From: Lateolabrax maculatus
Taxonomy: Eukaryota; Chordata; Actinopteri; Acropomatiformes; Lateolabracidae
Assembly: GCA_031216445.1 (NCBI GenBank)
Contig: CM062201.1
Location: forward strand, 6,347,501-6,411,500
DNA: 64,000 nucleotides
Direction: 5' to 3'
Part shown: piece by piece, positions 1-12,065 of the stretch
How the letters are laid out: every line of letters begins with the position of its first letter
How positions within the stretch are numbered: position 1 is the first letter of the stretch
The notes under the pieces: model-generated
Database searches by the model: none
Told to the model about the DNA's origin: nothing
The model's input: the letters and a program-made list of their open reading frames with translations, nothing else
Position numbers and translations under genes: made by a program

Positions 1-622
1 GGGGAATGTGTTGACATTTGGCACTGGCTAAAATACTGTCTGGTCAAGTGCAAAACTAAATAAAAATCAAAAGGTAAAATGCATTTCATGCAGCGACGGC
101 TGTGGTTTTCAAGTTCAGCACTGTTCCTGAAACAGCATCAGAAGCAGCTGCTCCGCTTCAGGTGCCGAAATGAATATTACATCAAAAGATATGTCAAGAC
201 GAGGCAAAGATGTGACACGCTGCCTTCGTATCACCGCAGTATCAACCTTTAGAAATCGTATCTACTGAATGTGGCAATTTCATGATATTATTACCTAGTC
301 ATTTAATCTGGCTATGAGTCTTTAAATCTAACACTTCTTTAAAACGGTTTATATCTGTCTGTAGGGTAAGATGTTAATTTAAAGAATTTGTTGTAATAAT
401 TCATTATCAATATAAGTATTGTCACTTGCCTCAAAAAAACTGCATTGTAAGTAAGTAAAATAATTTCATCAGTCTAGGTTTCAGCAAAGTCTGTGTTTAT
501 CCAAACACTTTTCATGCACAGCTAACAAGCCGATTACAATATAAGATCCAATTTTTTTGTATTTCTATCTCAACTCTAACAAATCAGCGCCATTGTTATA
601 ATATCAGAAGAAGTCAACTCAC
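1..622 (-). other. vdra: vdra intron 3 (partial)
   Basis: This is the left edge of the window. It begins, in the gene's direction, with a GTGAGT donor at 622-617 directly after the exon for the second zinc finger, and continues out of the window. The sequence is AT-rich with no open frame that resembles the receptor hinge or ligand-binding domain, so the next coding exon must lie beyond base 1. I see no repeat or RNA gene in it. Confidence 0.8.
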
Positions 623-753
623 ACTCTTTCATCATGCCGATGTCAATGCAGCGTTTGAGACGACAGGCCTGGCAGTGACGCCGGTTGTCCTTGGTGATGG
701 TGCAGCTCCCGTTGAATGGACAGGTGAAGGAGGCTTTACGTTTCATACTGCGT
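623..753 (-). CDS. vdra: Vitamin D receptor exon 3: second zinc finger of the DNA-binding domain
   Basis: This 131-nt exon encodes residues 50-92 of a vitamin D receptor plus one base each side of split codons. It starts after a CCTATAG acceptor and ends at a GTGAGT donor. The translation begins RRSMKRKASFTCPFNG and holds the second C4 zinc finger, with cysteines at 60, 66, 76 and 79 by the human numbering, then the HCQACRLKRC helix and the IDIGMMKE end typical of VDR. This half of the domain provides the RXR dimer contact and non-specific DNA contacts. The border phases (2 at the start, 1 at the end) agree with the known VDR gene structure, where the next exon supplies the rest of a Phe codon. 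Residues Ser57, Ser65 and Ile85 fit the fish Vdra paralogue better than Vdrb as I remember them. The gene continues left of the window. Confidence 0.95.
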
Positions 754-1248
754 CTATAGGATTAAATAAGGCAGTTTCTAATTAAAATCGTTTGTTCAAT
801 GTGATGGTTCATATATTCTGATGCAGGGACAGGAGGAGGTGACTCTATGCTTCATGCTGCACACTGAAGGGTTATAATATGTTGTGAAAACAATTGTTAT
901 TTATGGACTTTAATACAATTGTCTTCAACCCTTCCAGATGCAACATATGTATTTCGGAATCAAATAATAATGGCAAACCATCCTGAACTAAGCAGTCAAG
1001 TCAAAAGGAATGCTCCTTTGAATAAATATTTTATATCACAGCCTTTGGAATTACAAAAACTTTTAATTAATTACTAATGAAATGAAATGAACCAGATCAT
1101 TCCATTCATAATAAAAATAACAGTTTGTTTAAAAGGAATGGTGTCTTTATTCTTTTTCTCTTTGGCTGCTGAGACATAAATTAATCATAATACTTTATTA
1201 GTGAATCCTTATTTAAAATCCATGATGAATGAAAAAAACGTATGTATG

Positions 1249-1315
<67 letters not shown>

Positions 1316-1720
1316 TGAGTGAATGATTGAGAGCAAGCAGGAAAGGGGGTGGGAGAAAACATGTTAAGAAGAAGCATGGCAGCCAGTTTACTAAAACAAT
1401 TCGATGATAACTGATCTTCGAATCTTAATACAGGAAAAACTGAACGAAAATGGATTATTTGCAAATGAACATAACTAGTGAGAGTGTTGAAATTTGAAGT
1501 TTACAGATTTAGTTAAAAGTTGTCAGAAAAATCACTGCTAAAATAAATGACGCTCAATAAAAGGCAAATAGGGTGCATAATGGGAACACCTCCTCCACAT
1601 GGAAAGGCTGCTGATAAAACCTCACATTTACCTCCCACACAAACTTACAAACTCCAAAAAACACAAAAAGCAAAATAGACAACATGAATGCACGCATGTC
1701 AATTCGTGGACGACACCCAC
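754..1720 (-). other. vdra: vdra intron 2
   Basis: A 967-bp intron separates the two zinc-finger exons. In the gene's direction it opens with GTGGGT at 1720-1715 and closes with a TATAG acceptor at 757-754. It contains one long GT microsatellite and otherwise AT-rich sequence. Splitting the two fingers with an intron between FFR and RSMKRK is the usual nuclear-receptor arrangement. Confidence 0.9.
1253..1310. repeat. (GT)n microsatellite in vdra intron 2
   Basis: About 29 uninterrupted GT units lie between the two DNA-binding-domain exons. Read on the minus strand the gene transcript carries a CA repeat here. CA repeats in introns can bind hnRNP L and affect splicing, but nothing in the sequence shows that this one does. 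Confidence 0.97.
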
Positions 1721-1868
1721 CTGAAGAATCCCTTGCAGCCTTCGCACGTCATGGCGTTGAAGTGGAAGCCAGTGGCCTTGTCACCGCACACGCCGCAGAT
1801 CCGCGGGACGTTGCGGTCGAACTCCTCTGGTCCGACCACCGATGTAGTCACCGTCATGGGCTCCATCA
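1721..1868 (-). CDS. vdra: Vitamin D receptor exon 2: start codon and first zinc finger
   Basis: The exon starts after a TTTTCTCGACAG acceptor, has only two bases of 5' UTR, then ATG at 1866-1864. It encodes residues 1-48 plus two bases of codon 49. The N-terminus MEPMTVTTSVVGPEEF is short, as in all VDRs, which lack a real A/B domain, and the next stretch DRNVPRICGVCGDKATG is diagnostic. Cysteines 24, 27, 41 and 44 form the first zinc finger; EGCKG at 42-46 is the P-box helix that reads AGGTCA-type half-sites. The protein is a nuclear 1,25-dihydroxyvitamin D3 receptor that binds DR3 elements with RXR. A second in-frame ATG at codon 4 could also be used. Because the acceptor lies two bases before the ATG, the gene must have at least one non-coding upstream exon. 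The Met-Glu-Pro-Met start matches my memory of fish Vdra. Confidence 0.96.
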
Positions 1869-2159
1869 CTGTCGAGAAAAGAAAATAAGAGAGGGGAGAT
1901 TAGGTTTGACACGGCTTGCCCGCTCCTTGTTTGCGAGTGAAAGACAAACCCTGGACTAAGCTTAAAAGTCAGTTTGTGTCCCCTGCTCCTGTGTTGTGAG
2001 GGAGCGTTTGAGTGTGTGCTTGATGGGGAGGTGTGTGTTTTCCTCTTCTTATACAAACAGGTGTCGGGCTATTAGCATATTTAGCAAAAGGCATTGACAG
2101 CCACACTCTGCATCTGGCAGCTATTGGCTGAATGACTCAGCAGACACAGGTTTACACAC

Positions 2160-2161
<2 letters not shown>

Positions 2162-2212
<51 letters not shown>
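2162..2212. repeat. (CA)n microsatellite
   Basis: About 25 perfect CA units. The GT complement creates an artefactual Val-Cys frame on the minus strand. Confidence 0.97.
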
Positions 2213-2213
<1 letters not shown>

Positions 2214-4527
2214 GAAATTACAATGTTAATTGGAAAGAGAATTAATGACAGACTGAGGGCCATTTGCCAAAGGCTAAGAAATGACTGATACATTTAATAC
2301 TGCCAAGATGAAATATTCTCTCCTGTGCTCATTTTTTCACACACACCATCTGGCCGTCCCCCTATGAAATAAACAGCAGTGGAGTAACACACACTGACGG
2401 GCCGACTATGAGCAAAACTAATACATATCAATCTGTACAGAAAGATCCTTTGTCTGCAGTCTGAAGAGATGAGGTTACTTTAAGGAAGTCAAAAAGGAGA
2501 GAGAGATTATGGAGGATGAAAGGAACACTGTATTTAATAGGTTTGATCAGTGCGTTCAAGTGTAGTTGGCCTGTGCAGAAGGTGTATAATATGGTTACAC
2601 AGGACTGACAAATGCACTCTGGCAGGGTCTTCAATTATATCTTAATGCATACATGGATGTGAGCTTATGAGTAGGTTTTGGTTGACTTGACCAAACTGCA
2701 TAAACACTTTGCAAGAAAGACACACACACAGAGTTGATCAAATATAAGTGTTTGAACCCATTTTGTTATTTCAGTGCTTACTTTTTATCATTTATTCATT
2801 CACGATTATTGGATAGTTGATGGTGAAGATACAGGACACAAGGGGAGAGAGGGGTACGCATGCAACAACAGTGTTAAAAACACTATTTAACATTTTACTA
2901 CCTTTCATATTCATTTAAAAAGACATAATGAAGTGCATTCTTTACCACCTATATATGATGTAATTTGTTTTGTTGCAGTCAAGGGAAAAAAAAATGTATG
3001 TGAAACTAACGTGGTTGTACTGACAGATAGATTACTTAAAATAAGTGGTGGCTTTACGGTTTTGATTTTATGTTCACAATGAAAGATGCACGGTCTTCCA
3101 CAATGTAACAATTAGTTACATGTTATGTTCATTTCATTGTGTCTTTAAGGGCTTAAATTCAGACTTCAGTTCAATTTCTCTACTGTTCAATGTGCTGAAT
3201 GGAAATTTAGTAGAATTTAAGGAAAAGTTCTGAGGGTGAAAGAGGGAGAGTCTAAATGAAGACTCAAAATGTAACAAAAATACGGAAATGTCCAGTGAAA
3301 CAAACACATGGTTAGTAGGTTTTAATGTATTGTTATTGTTAAATAAAGAGATGTTGGCACTACAGCGTTATTCTGTGTGTGTGTGAGGGAGAGGTCATGT
3401 GAGGGGAAGACAACCAAATGAGGACAAAGAGAGGAGGGGGTACATGCAATGAACTTAGGCTCAGCGGGGAAAGACAGTCACGTGGCTGCAGAATATAGCC
3501 TGCAGGGAGTTAATGTGCAAAGAAGTAGGACTCGGATAATGTCAAATGAGGACAAAGAGGTACGAGGGATTGGCACGGAGAAGCGACGGACGGCGAGAGA
3601 GAAACAATGGGGGGGGGTCAGGTTAGAGCGCAGGCGAAGGATGGAGACATTAACTCTCACTACATCTTGGCTATTTGAAGATTCCCAGGACAATATGAAC
3701 ACACACACGTGCTACCCAGAACACACCACACCGGGACAGCAGGACGCGCACTAAGACGAGCACTTCAGCTGGACTCTCACTTTAATGGATGTTTGACCAT
3801 CTTTGCTGGGTTGGTGTGTACCTGCGTACGCTTGTGTGCATATGTGAGCACAAGAGGCTTGTCTCTTTCACAAACATGTCTGTGATTTCAGGTGTGTTTG
3901 GTAGGGTGACGAGCGTGTTGACGGGACGGATGTTCACACAAAAACAAGACACACGCCATTAGTCACCATTTTCTGACCCAGCAGCAGGTGAATAATGAAA
4001 AAGATGGAGAGGGCGAAATGCAGAGGCAGCGTGTCAAACATCTCAACAGATCTGCAAAAACACCAAAACAACCTGCAGTTTCATTAGTGGTGCTGATTAA
4101 CAACAGTGTGAGTAGGCTCCAGGTCTGTAATGAACAACTGTTAATTCTCCTATAATCACTTCTCTGTCACTCTTTTTTCCCCTTTTGTGTTTTTCTCCCT
4201 TGTTTGTCATTTGTAACACTGCTTAATAATTAGCATTTTTATTAATTTATAATCAGCATGATTAGTTGGTAGAGAAAAGGGCGCAGACTTTTTAGCTGCC
4301 AGTTAATTCCCCCCCGTACCACTGTTTTGTAATGCGTACACGTCTATCTTTATCTACTTTAAGACATACAAATCAGCCTATTCATCAATCATCACCATCT
4401 CCTTTTTCTCTTGAAGAGGCAGCAGGCAGGTATGAAAGGTGGAAGAATACAGAGGGACAGATGAAGGTGTGTCCTGATTACTGATTTATTTATGTCTCAT
4501 CATTTTAATTAATCCAGCTTTGAAAAT
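2213..4527. other. Intronic stretch without recognised genes
   Basis: AT-rich sequence with no exon-like frame. The only compositional shift is a purine-rich patch at about 3390-3660 that creates a 101-codon plus-strand frame (3449-3754) rich in Arg, Glu and Lys; it has no family signature and I do not call it a gene. Confidence 0.6.
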
Positions 4528-4627
4528 ATAAGAATCGGATTGAAATCTGAATGGGAGAAACACTCATATTAAAAAAGGACCCTGATCAGGATCAGGGCCA
4601 AAACAACTTGATCGGGACATCCCTAGT
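4528..4627. repeat. Terminal fragment of a DNA-transposon-like repeat
   Basis: The stretch contains ATCGGATTG, then ends in GATCGGGACATCCCTAG. Read backwards the end is CTAGGGATGTCCCGATC, a repeat terminus I recognise from many fish genomes, probably of a non-autonomous hAT-type element. Only about 100 bp is preserved and no partner terminus is seen nearby. The family assignment is from memory. Confidence 0.45.
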
Positions 4628-7600
4628 TAAAACCGGATTCAATTTCACTAAACCCACATTGTGCTGTTTATTTGTATTAGTTTATTGAGATTTCATGTTT
4701 ATTTGAATTCTTAGGTACCAGTTAATATAACATCAATGCCAACAAAACAAATTGAACTGAAATGAGAGAAACAAGAGAGGCAATGTTGCTGCACAGAACA
4801 GTACTCAGCTGTGTATAATGGATTCTTCACGGATCCATTTTCATTAAAAGTGTGTGTGCGTGTTGACACTGGAGAGCTGATTTATTAAAACGTGATTCAC
4901 GGCTAAGGTCAGATCCTCTATGTATGAGGAGGACAGCAAGTTATACTGTAAGCACAGGTTCATACACAGATACAGAGCTGATGATTGTAGCATTACTTAC
5001 ACTTGTTTTTCCTTCTGGCACAATTAAAAGCATGATCAGTTAGATATGGAAGTAATCTACAATAATTATATAATACATTACAATCTTTGATTCCTTATGC
5101 ATGAAAACCTCATAGTAGAAGTTATATTATTGGGAAAATTTGACTATGACTGTAGACCTTAACTGTGCATTTTTACAGTTTCCCATCAAAGAGCTATGAC
5201 TAAATACCAGTATTACGCAATAGAGGCACACACACACACACACACACACACATTTTAGATAATTATTATTAGGCATCTTTAAAATAAGATGCATTTATTA
5301 TATTGTGATATTTTGCAGATGAGAAAGAAATGTGTGATATAATGACAGAGAAATCTTTAACGGTACTGCATGAGTGAATATTAAGTCATACAAATCCATG
5401 ATTAAGTTTTAAGTGAAACTGTGTGGATCCCTACATACAGCATTTTACTGAGTAACCAAACAAGAGCTCCTTGGGGTCATGGTCAGCCAGCTGACAGTCC
5501 CAGGATGGCAGAATGAGAACTGTGTTGTTTTGTCAAGCTAGCCCACCACTGTCCACCTCCTATCCCCCATTTACAGCCTTGATTCCTATCATTCACGGCA
5601 CCCACAGTCCTCGCTGGTGTTGACACAACAAAAGCATCAATGCTACGGCAATAGTGTTGTGAAAGACTGAACACTGAAAACTGACTTTTGAAAACTTTCG
5701 GTTTTACCAACTTTGACTAAAAGCAATCCAAAAGATGAATTCCCTCTTCAAAGGCATGTCCTGAGGGAGTATAAGTAAATGAAACAGAAAAGGCTTTAAT
5801 ACACAAAGTCTGGATCTTAGTCGTGTACTACAACATTTGGAATCAAATATGTATAATGAAAAATATGAATATGTAACAGAGCGTTAAACAATTAATCTCA
5901 TTTTTAAATCAATTTTTGTTTCTTGTTAATGATTGCACTGCAGTTGTACTATTTTTTTGTTTTTGGTATGAAACACTGGTACTCAGTCAAATTTCTGGTG
6001 TCATGGCAACAACAGACGTTGCATTCCTGCCTGTCATCCCATCCCAAATGTCTGTTTCATTCCAGTTTTTTCTTCCCATTAGTTTTCACTTTGCTGTTAG
6101 TCCCTCCCTCTCCATCCCCAGCTGTAAACACATTTGTCCATGTTGCTTCTGAGAGCTATGCAGAGCCGGCTACAAGTGACATCCAATGTCAACAGATGCA
6201 ACATTTAGTGAGAGGGATAATCAGGCCGGATTACAGCAGAGCCGCTCTCTCTGTTTTTGCTGATGCAAATGTTATTTTCCTCTCCGGAGCGGTGAGCAGT
6301 GCAGCTGAGTGCCATCTCGCAGAGTTAAAATTCATAAACCCCCTCATAGCATGTAAACATCAAGTCCCATGAGGCAGACCATTAGGACCCCATCACCACG
6401 CAGTGTACGAAAGAAACATTTACTGAAGGATATTTGGCATTCCGTACTGAAAATGGAGAATAGCTTGTTTTTCTGTTTCCATACAAATGACAAATGTTTA
6501 ATTTAAAAAATGCATAAAAATATAGCCAAGCCTGTTTAAAAGCAGTGAACCATTCAAGCTCTCAGACATTATAACAGCCATTATTGGACCAGCCTCTAAT
6601 GGCCAATACAATGCTGTGGTGCACCTGTGAAGGTTTCTGAAGGGGTGCTTGTTACCCACAGTAAAAACATGTTTTTACTTATTTTAGGTTCTTCTGTGAA
6701 TTGTGCAATACATCATATACTTGAAAACCAACATAAAAACAAAATCTCCCACTGTTGTTCCCACTTCAGGATCTAACTTTGCTTTTACTGCCTCTAATTA
6801 TGCAAATATTGGTCAACAAACAAGATATTGCATGTATCTAGAAAATACATTTCTTTAAAGTGTTAAATAATTGTAAACAATGGTGCTCAATGCTCTTTGA
6901 GAGGATTTTCTTCAGACAAAAGTTATGAGGAAAAAAACACCAACAATAATGAAAAAAAAAAAAAAATCCAACAATATTTATACCAACAATTGCTGCATTG
7001 ATGCCAATTGAACAATGGACATTGGAAAGTACTCAGTTTACAACAGTGCAGAAACTATTGTGCCTCCTTCAAAAGCTCCATGTAGCTCTCTTGCGAAATT
7101 TCTGTCTGCTTCACTTTACTCTTTCACTCCAGCCCCTTCTGTGCCCCTTGGAGGCCAGTCAAACTACTGTGCTGCGTTTGTCTTCATGCTTCCCTCCTAT
7201 CATAAATCTGATGTACCAGTTTGCAAAGCCTCTGTGGCCTGTGAGCTGTTAAAAACAACAAGACCACCTGACCGGGGAGGAAGAAAGCGGAACATGTCCC
7301 ATGCTATATAATAAGAATTAGTAGGTACTCTATATACTATGCAATAAACTTTAGGTAGGTTTGGATTACCAGCCTGTGTGTGTGGCTTTCTGTTAAATGG
7401 AGCATGGAGGTGGACTTCAATCAATGTATTGATAAACTTGCACTACAACCATCAAATATCATCACCATGATTGAGCCTTTTGTCACTACAACATTGAGGC
7501 AGAGCCTGGTAATTAATGAGGATGTGGTGGCCTTTACCATAATGGAACCACAGGCTGGATAAAAATTAACAAAGGTAGAAAAGTAGAAATAGTCAGAACC

Positions 7601-7868
7601 ATTTTTACTTTGTCTTAATAATTGCTCAAGCTGAAGAAAAACTGACCATGGATGTATAAGGGAGGTTTGCTAGTCCAAGTTAGTGTATTTAATTAAAATA
7701 CATGCTTAGCAGAGTGGATAAATTAAAAACACTTTTGTCAATATCTTATATCGTAAATGCACTAAAAGAATGTTTAGCAGGCTAGTTTGACTGATGCTTT
7801 TCCAACATTTCACATCACATGTTTACAGAGTTGCCACAGGCTGCTGAAGTTGTTTGAACTTTGCGACA
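4628..7868. other. Intronic stretch with one microsatellite
   Basis: It holds a (CA)13 tract at 5227-5252 and poly-A at about 6951-6966. The part at 6110-6370 is more mixed in composition and less repetitive than its surroundings, but nothing identifies it as coding or RNA. Plus-strand frames at 5923-6372 and 7015-7311 have no recognisable domain. Confidence 0.55.
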
Positions 7869-8092
7869 GGGAAGCATAGGAGGTTAAAGAGATTGTCCTT
7901 AAACTGACGACCTGAGTTCAAACCACCATACCAGCAAGCATCTGCGCTGCATGAGTGTCCCTGAACTACAGCACCCAAAGCCCTACCAGCTGCACGGCTG
8001 CTGCTCCGTGGCTGACCCTGACCTCTGACCTTCCAGTGGAGGCGACAAGAGAAAAGACAATTTCCCCACAGGGATCAATAAAGTATCATACC
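7869..8092 (+). repeat. tRNA-derived SINE relic
   Basis: The 5' end resembles a tRNA: GCATAGGAGGTTAAAGAG reads like an A-box region and GAGTTCAAACC like a B box, about 35 bp later. The body (CTGCACGGCTGCTGCTCCGTGG, TGACCTCTGACC) and the 3' end (CAATTTCCCCACAGGGATCAATAAAGTATC) match a SINE family I know from percomorph fish; the exact library name is not certain. It sits in plus orientation, antisense to vdra. The body carries three TGACCY motifs, discussed under findings. Pol III transcription is unlikely given the decay of the boxes. Confidence 0.7.
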
Positions 8093-8217
8093 ATTGTCTG
8101 AAAGAGGAGCCTCTTTGTTTAAGTCGGCGGCTGCTTACAGAAAAGAAGTCATTGACTTTTGCTGCATCACCATTGACTATGGAAATGTAGTTTTTAGGAA
8201 GTTTGCTGAGAAGATGC

Positions 8218-8219
<2 letters not shown>

Positions 8220-8257
<38 letters not shown>

Positions 8258-8266
8258 AAAAAAAAA
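8220..8266. repeat. (CA)n microsatellite with A-tract
   Basis: About 17 CA units run directly into 14 A residues, 130 bp downstream of the SINE tail. A CA tract fused to poly-A is the usual trace of a decayed retroposon tail. Confidence 0.9.
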
Positions 8267-8430
8267 TCACAACTGTGTCCGTGTTTAAGGTCTACAAATA
8301 TGGTTCTAATGCAACAACTGTATCCGCAGTGTGAATCGGATCCCACCGATGGATGGATCAAAGCCGGACCTGCTGTGAGGCAACATGTTGATGAATCAGA
8401 AAATAAGTTAGAGACCACCCACTGCTCTTG

Positions 8431-8495
8431 CGTGGGGATGTCCTGATGCGAACCTGTCCTGTAATAATAAAGTCTAATCCGATTGCTGTTTATTC
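8431..8495. repeat. Possible second copy of the GGGATGTCC repeat terminus
   Basis: GGGGATGTCCTGATGCG followed by AATCCGATTGC resembles, in the opposite orientation, the terminus at 4528-4627 (GGGATGTCCCGATC plus CAATCCGAT). It is short and diverged, so it may be coincidence. Confidence 0.3.
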
Positions 8496-9192
8496 AGTCA
8501 TATTTTCCTACATAATACAGCTACACACTGTGAGCCTATGTTTAAATTTTAAGCCATTCGTTGTGAAAACGTATTGATTTGTATAGGATTTCACCGCTGA
8601 AATTCATACACCGGCAATCAAACGCAGAGAGGAGGACAACAAGCCTCCTCTCCCTCACTGCTCTCTCAGGTGGGCCGTATGTCATAAGAATGTCAGAATG
8701 TGCAAAGCAACACTATATTTATAACCAACGTTTCCTTCCAGTAGACAAAACATTGTGAGACTTGAGCTCTCACTCTCTCCTTCCACATAGTTTCCCTTCA
8801 AAGCTCAGCAGTAATTCAGTATTGCCTTGTACTGTATAAGGTTCTGTATAGGAGGGTACCATAGGAAAAGGAATCTGTTGCGTATAGAGGGGTTCACTCT
8901 ATAGGCGACACAACGGGGAGCATGGCCTACTTTTACCACCAGCTGCCTCACAGTGGGCCTCACTAACAGCTAACCGCCATAAACTCCAGTCTGGTACAAT
9001 ACAACAAAGCGGCACTCGGGCCAGAGCTTAACACGCACACACACACTCTCAAATTCACAGCACTTCAAAAACAAGCGGCTGTGTAGGTTTCCTCGAGATG
9101 ATGTTACACAAAGACTTCAAGCTCTGTTTGAATTGTTTAGCTGGCTGGACAGTCAAAGATCACAAGTGAAATTCTGTTCGACCAGGGTCGGT

Positions 9193-9200
<8 letters not shown>

Positions 9201-9224
<24 letters not shown>
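9201..9224. repeat. Poly-A tract (24 nt)
   Basis: A run of 24 A residues after TTTTCTTTT. It could be a retroposon tail, but I recognise no element upstream of it. Confidence 0.95.
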
Positions 9225-9544
9225 GGGTCAGTCGCCAGGTATATGGTTCCTGTTTGGCTCCATACTCTAAATCCTCATCAAAGGTAAGTTAAGAAATCAC
9301 AGAGGAGTAGCAGCATGTGAACCAACAACAACCTGCTTTGGGTCCAAACATCAATGTGGGACACGAACATGAAAGCCAGGGTTGTGTTTCCTCAGAGTTG
9401 GTACCCAACAGTCCGTTATGGAGAGATTAAAAGAGGTCCACAGGTCATCCCAACTCCCTCTAATCTATAGGCTCAGCATAATACTGTGGATTTAGTCTTA
9501 CATTCTACTACTTTCTATTATTTTGTTCAATTACATTTATATCA

Positions 9545-9742
9545 ATGAAAGAAGCCTAAATAACAGATACACCTGTCAGTATAATGCAATATAGTTCAAC
9601 AGCATGAAAACCCTATCTCCTCCAAAATGATCATACAGTTAAAACAAAAACCTTATAACCTTCATGAAGGAAGAATGTATTGCAGGACTGCTGTATTAGA
9701 CTGCCTTAGTTTAAGATAGGTGTATCTAATAAACTGAGTGTA
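9545..9742 (+). repeat. Interspersed repeat relic ending in TAATAAACTG
   Basis: The segment contains TATAATGCAATATAGTTCAACAGC, then CTCCAAAATGATCATACAGTT, CCTTCATGAAGG, and GCAGGACTGCTGTATTAGACTGC, ending GGTGTATCTAATAAACTGAGTG. This order of words is familiar from a high-copy teleost repeat. No reading frame survives. Confidence 0.55.
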
Positions 9743-11204
9743 TTTGGTAAAGCTGGAATGTTTTAGCAACAAAGAAATTCCCTGCAAAAAACATGGTGAA
9801 ACACAATATAAACTGGGAGATAATTCAAGAAAAGGCAAATCACATTATAAGAACTCGAACATTACATATAAAATGTAAAGAATTTATGGAAACATGCAAA
9901 GAAAATGTGAATTTATAACAGACACAGTAATTGCATAATGTAAACTCAGTAAATTGTTACTGAGTGAATGAATGAATTAATGAATGACAGCATCAATAGG
10001 CCGCACTGTGCTACAGTGCCTTACAATACAGCAGGGTCACATGACATGAAACAGGGAGGAGAGAGAAGGGAGAGCTCTGATTTAATACAAACAGATGCCA
10101 GCACATCCACTGAATGAGCCTGAGGCCATTAAAAGGTTTTGAGCATGCATGTGCGTGCATGCGTGCGTGAGATCCGTTGGAAAGATACTAATGGAGTGTC
10201 CCAATTGGCTGCAGAAGTATGCTACACAGAAGGACTGATCTGATTGGTTGGTATGTGGCGCACCCCCTGACACACGCACAAATACACACAATCAGACTCA
10301 CAATTCTACATCCACAATTATCCACCCGTAATTAAACCCCTTGAAATGGATTTCAGTGAGATCTTTAGTTTTTTCTAATATATTCAAAAAGAAAAAAGGA
10401 AAAAAAGAAATCTCTTTATCCAGAAACTCTTACAGTGTGCTGACTTGTAGAAACATGTTTGACTGTGCAGCTCTCAGATTCAGTGTGTGCCCCATAAAAT
10501 GTCCAGATGGGTGAAGACATCTTGAAGGTGCTATATACATACAGCTACAAAGTCACATTCAGGTATTCAGATACCAGGTATTTTTTAACAAGAATGTCAT
10601 TATGAAATAATTATTTTATTTTAAAAATGCTCCAATAATGTCACCTTTTGAGGATGCATCGCAACATGAAGATATATTTTGCATCATGTTTCAGAGACAA
10701 AAAACATCACATGAATCAAAGTGATGTCCCAGAAATACACATAAGTCAGTGCCAACTATTGCTCATTGTCAGTTACAGTAATATACTTCAAATCTAATCT
10801 AATCTCTTAACAGTTAGTAATCAATCATCAATAAATTATTAAACATCCCTAGCATACTCTAATACATGCAGCAAAATTCCCCCCATAGTTATTAATACAG
10901 GCTCTACCTTAAGGTGCTGATCATTGCTTTTTCTCCAGCATACAACCACACTCCCATAGCAAAACCAGCGCAGGTTTTTATCTCCTTCACACACGCCCAC
11001 TCACCAGCAGGAAAAATGCTGAAGATGCTGCTAACTCTCTGTTTGGTGTGCCAGTGTATGTACAAGTAAGTAGGAGGGTGTTTTATACAGGAACCATAAT
11101 AACAGGGACTGAAGAAAGCTGAGCTGGGGGTAAATACAGGTGAGCACCCTGGCTCACTCTCCTTCTCTCTTTTAATGGTGCAGGTGGAGGCAGACAAATA
11201 TGCG

Positions 11205-11206
<2 letters not shown>

Positions 11207-11249
<43 letters not shown>
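11207..11249. repeat. (CA)n microsatellite
   Basis: About 21 CA units flanked by CGCACG, typical of a partly decayed dinucleotide array. Confidence 0.97.
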
Positions 11250-11252
<3 letters not shown>

Positions 11253-11779
11253 CCAACATGGGAACAGCCCAGAACAACCCAGCTGTGCAAACGAATAATA
11301 TGTTAATGAAGTTAAATCACATACACGAGCACTGAGGGTGTACAGCAAGCACTGGCAGGACGTGGGAATATGAAAATGGCGCGCCCATCGCAATACATTT
11401 CACTCACTCATCAGATTAAAAGAACCAAGAAAAACAGCGAACACACACAAAAAAAGAATGGTTTATGTCCCCTAAGTGTCCCCTTTTTTGAGAAAGAAAA
11501 CACATGTCACATGCAAATTTGATTATGTAATCAATGCCTATTTTACTCATCTGATTCACAAGTGATTACATGTACTGAAATTGAAATGTGGCGCCTGATT
11601 AGATTAAAATTCCATCTATTTAAGACGATATACAAATCTGTTTTGACCCAGGCCTGGCCTCCTTCTGTGTTCCCTCTCCTGCCGCCAATCCACAACAGCA
11701 GCTTTGAACTTTAGACCTTGTTTTCTAGGCAGAGGATGAAAACGAACAGGCCGTCGGGCTGTTGGCAGACTGACAAGGA

Positions 11780-12065
11780 GACCGAGACGGAGGAGCGAGA
11801 GGAAGAGAGGGAGAGACAGAGAGGAGCTTGTAAAGAAAGGAATGAAGTAATGAAAAAAAATTAAGGCGGGAACTGAGGAATGAAAGAAGAAAGTGAAAGA
11901 GGGGGACTGAAAGGGTAAAGGAGGAAAGAAAAAAAGAGGCAGAAAGGAAGAAAGGCTGGTGAAGGAAACAAGAAGTGTAGACAGGAAGATAGCAAAGACA
12001 CATGGCTGAAGAAATACAGGTAGAAGAAAATACAGAGGCAAGGAAGTGAGGATAATAATAAAAAG
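11780..12065 (+). repeat. Purine-rich tract of about 290 bp
   Basis: The plus strand is overwhelmingly A and G (for example GAGGAAGAGAGGGAGAGACAG), so the minus strand shows three overlapping Ser/Pro/Phe/Leu-rich frames that look like proteins but are pure composition. Short gaps of mixed sequence interrupt the tract. Such polypurine sequence can form triplex DNA, though that is inference. Confidence 0.8.

Noticed and set aside
1253..2212. CRISPR-like or other spaced repeat array
   Set aside because: All arrays seen are plain tandem simple repeats without unique spacers, and the sequence is vertebrate.
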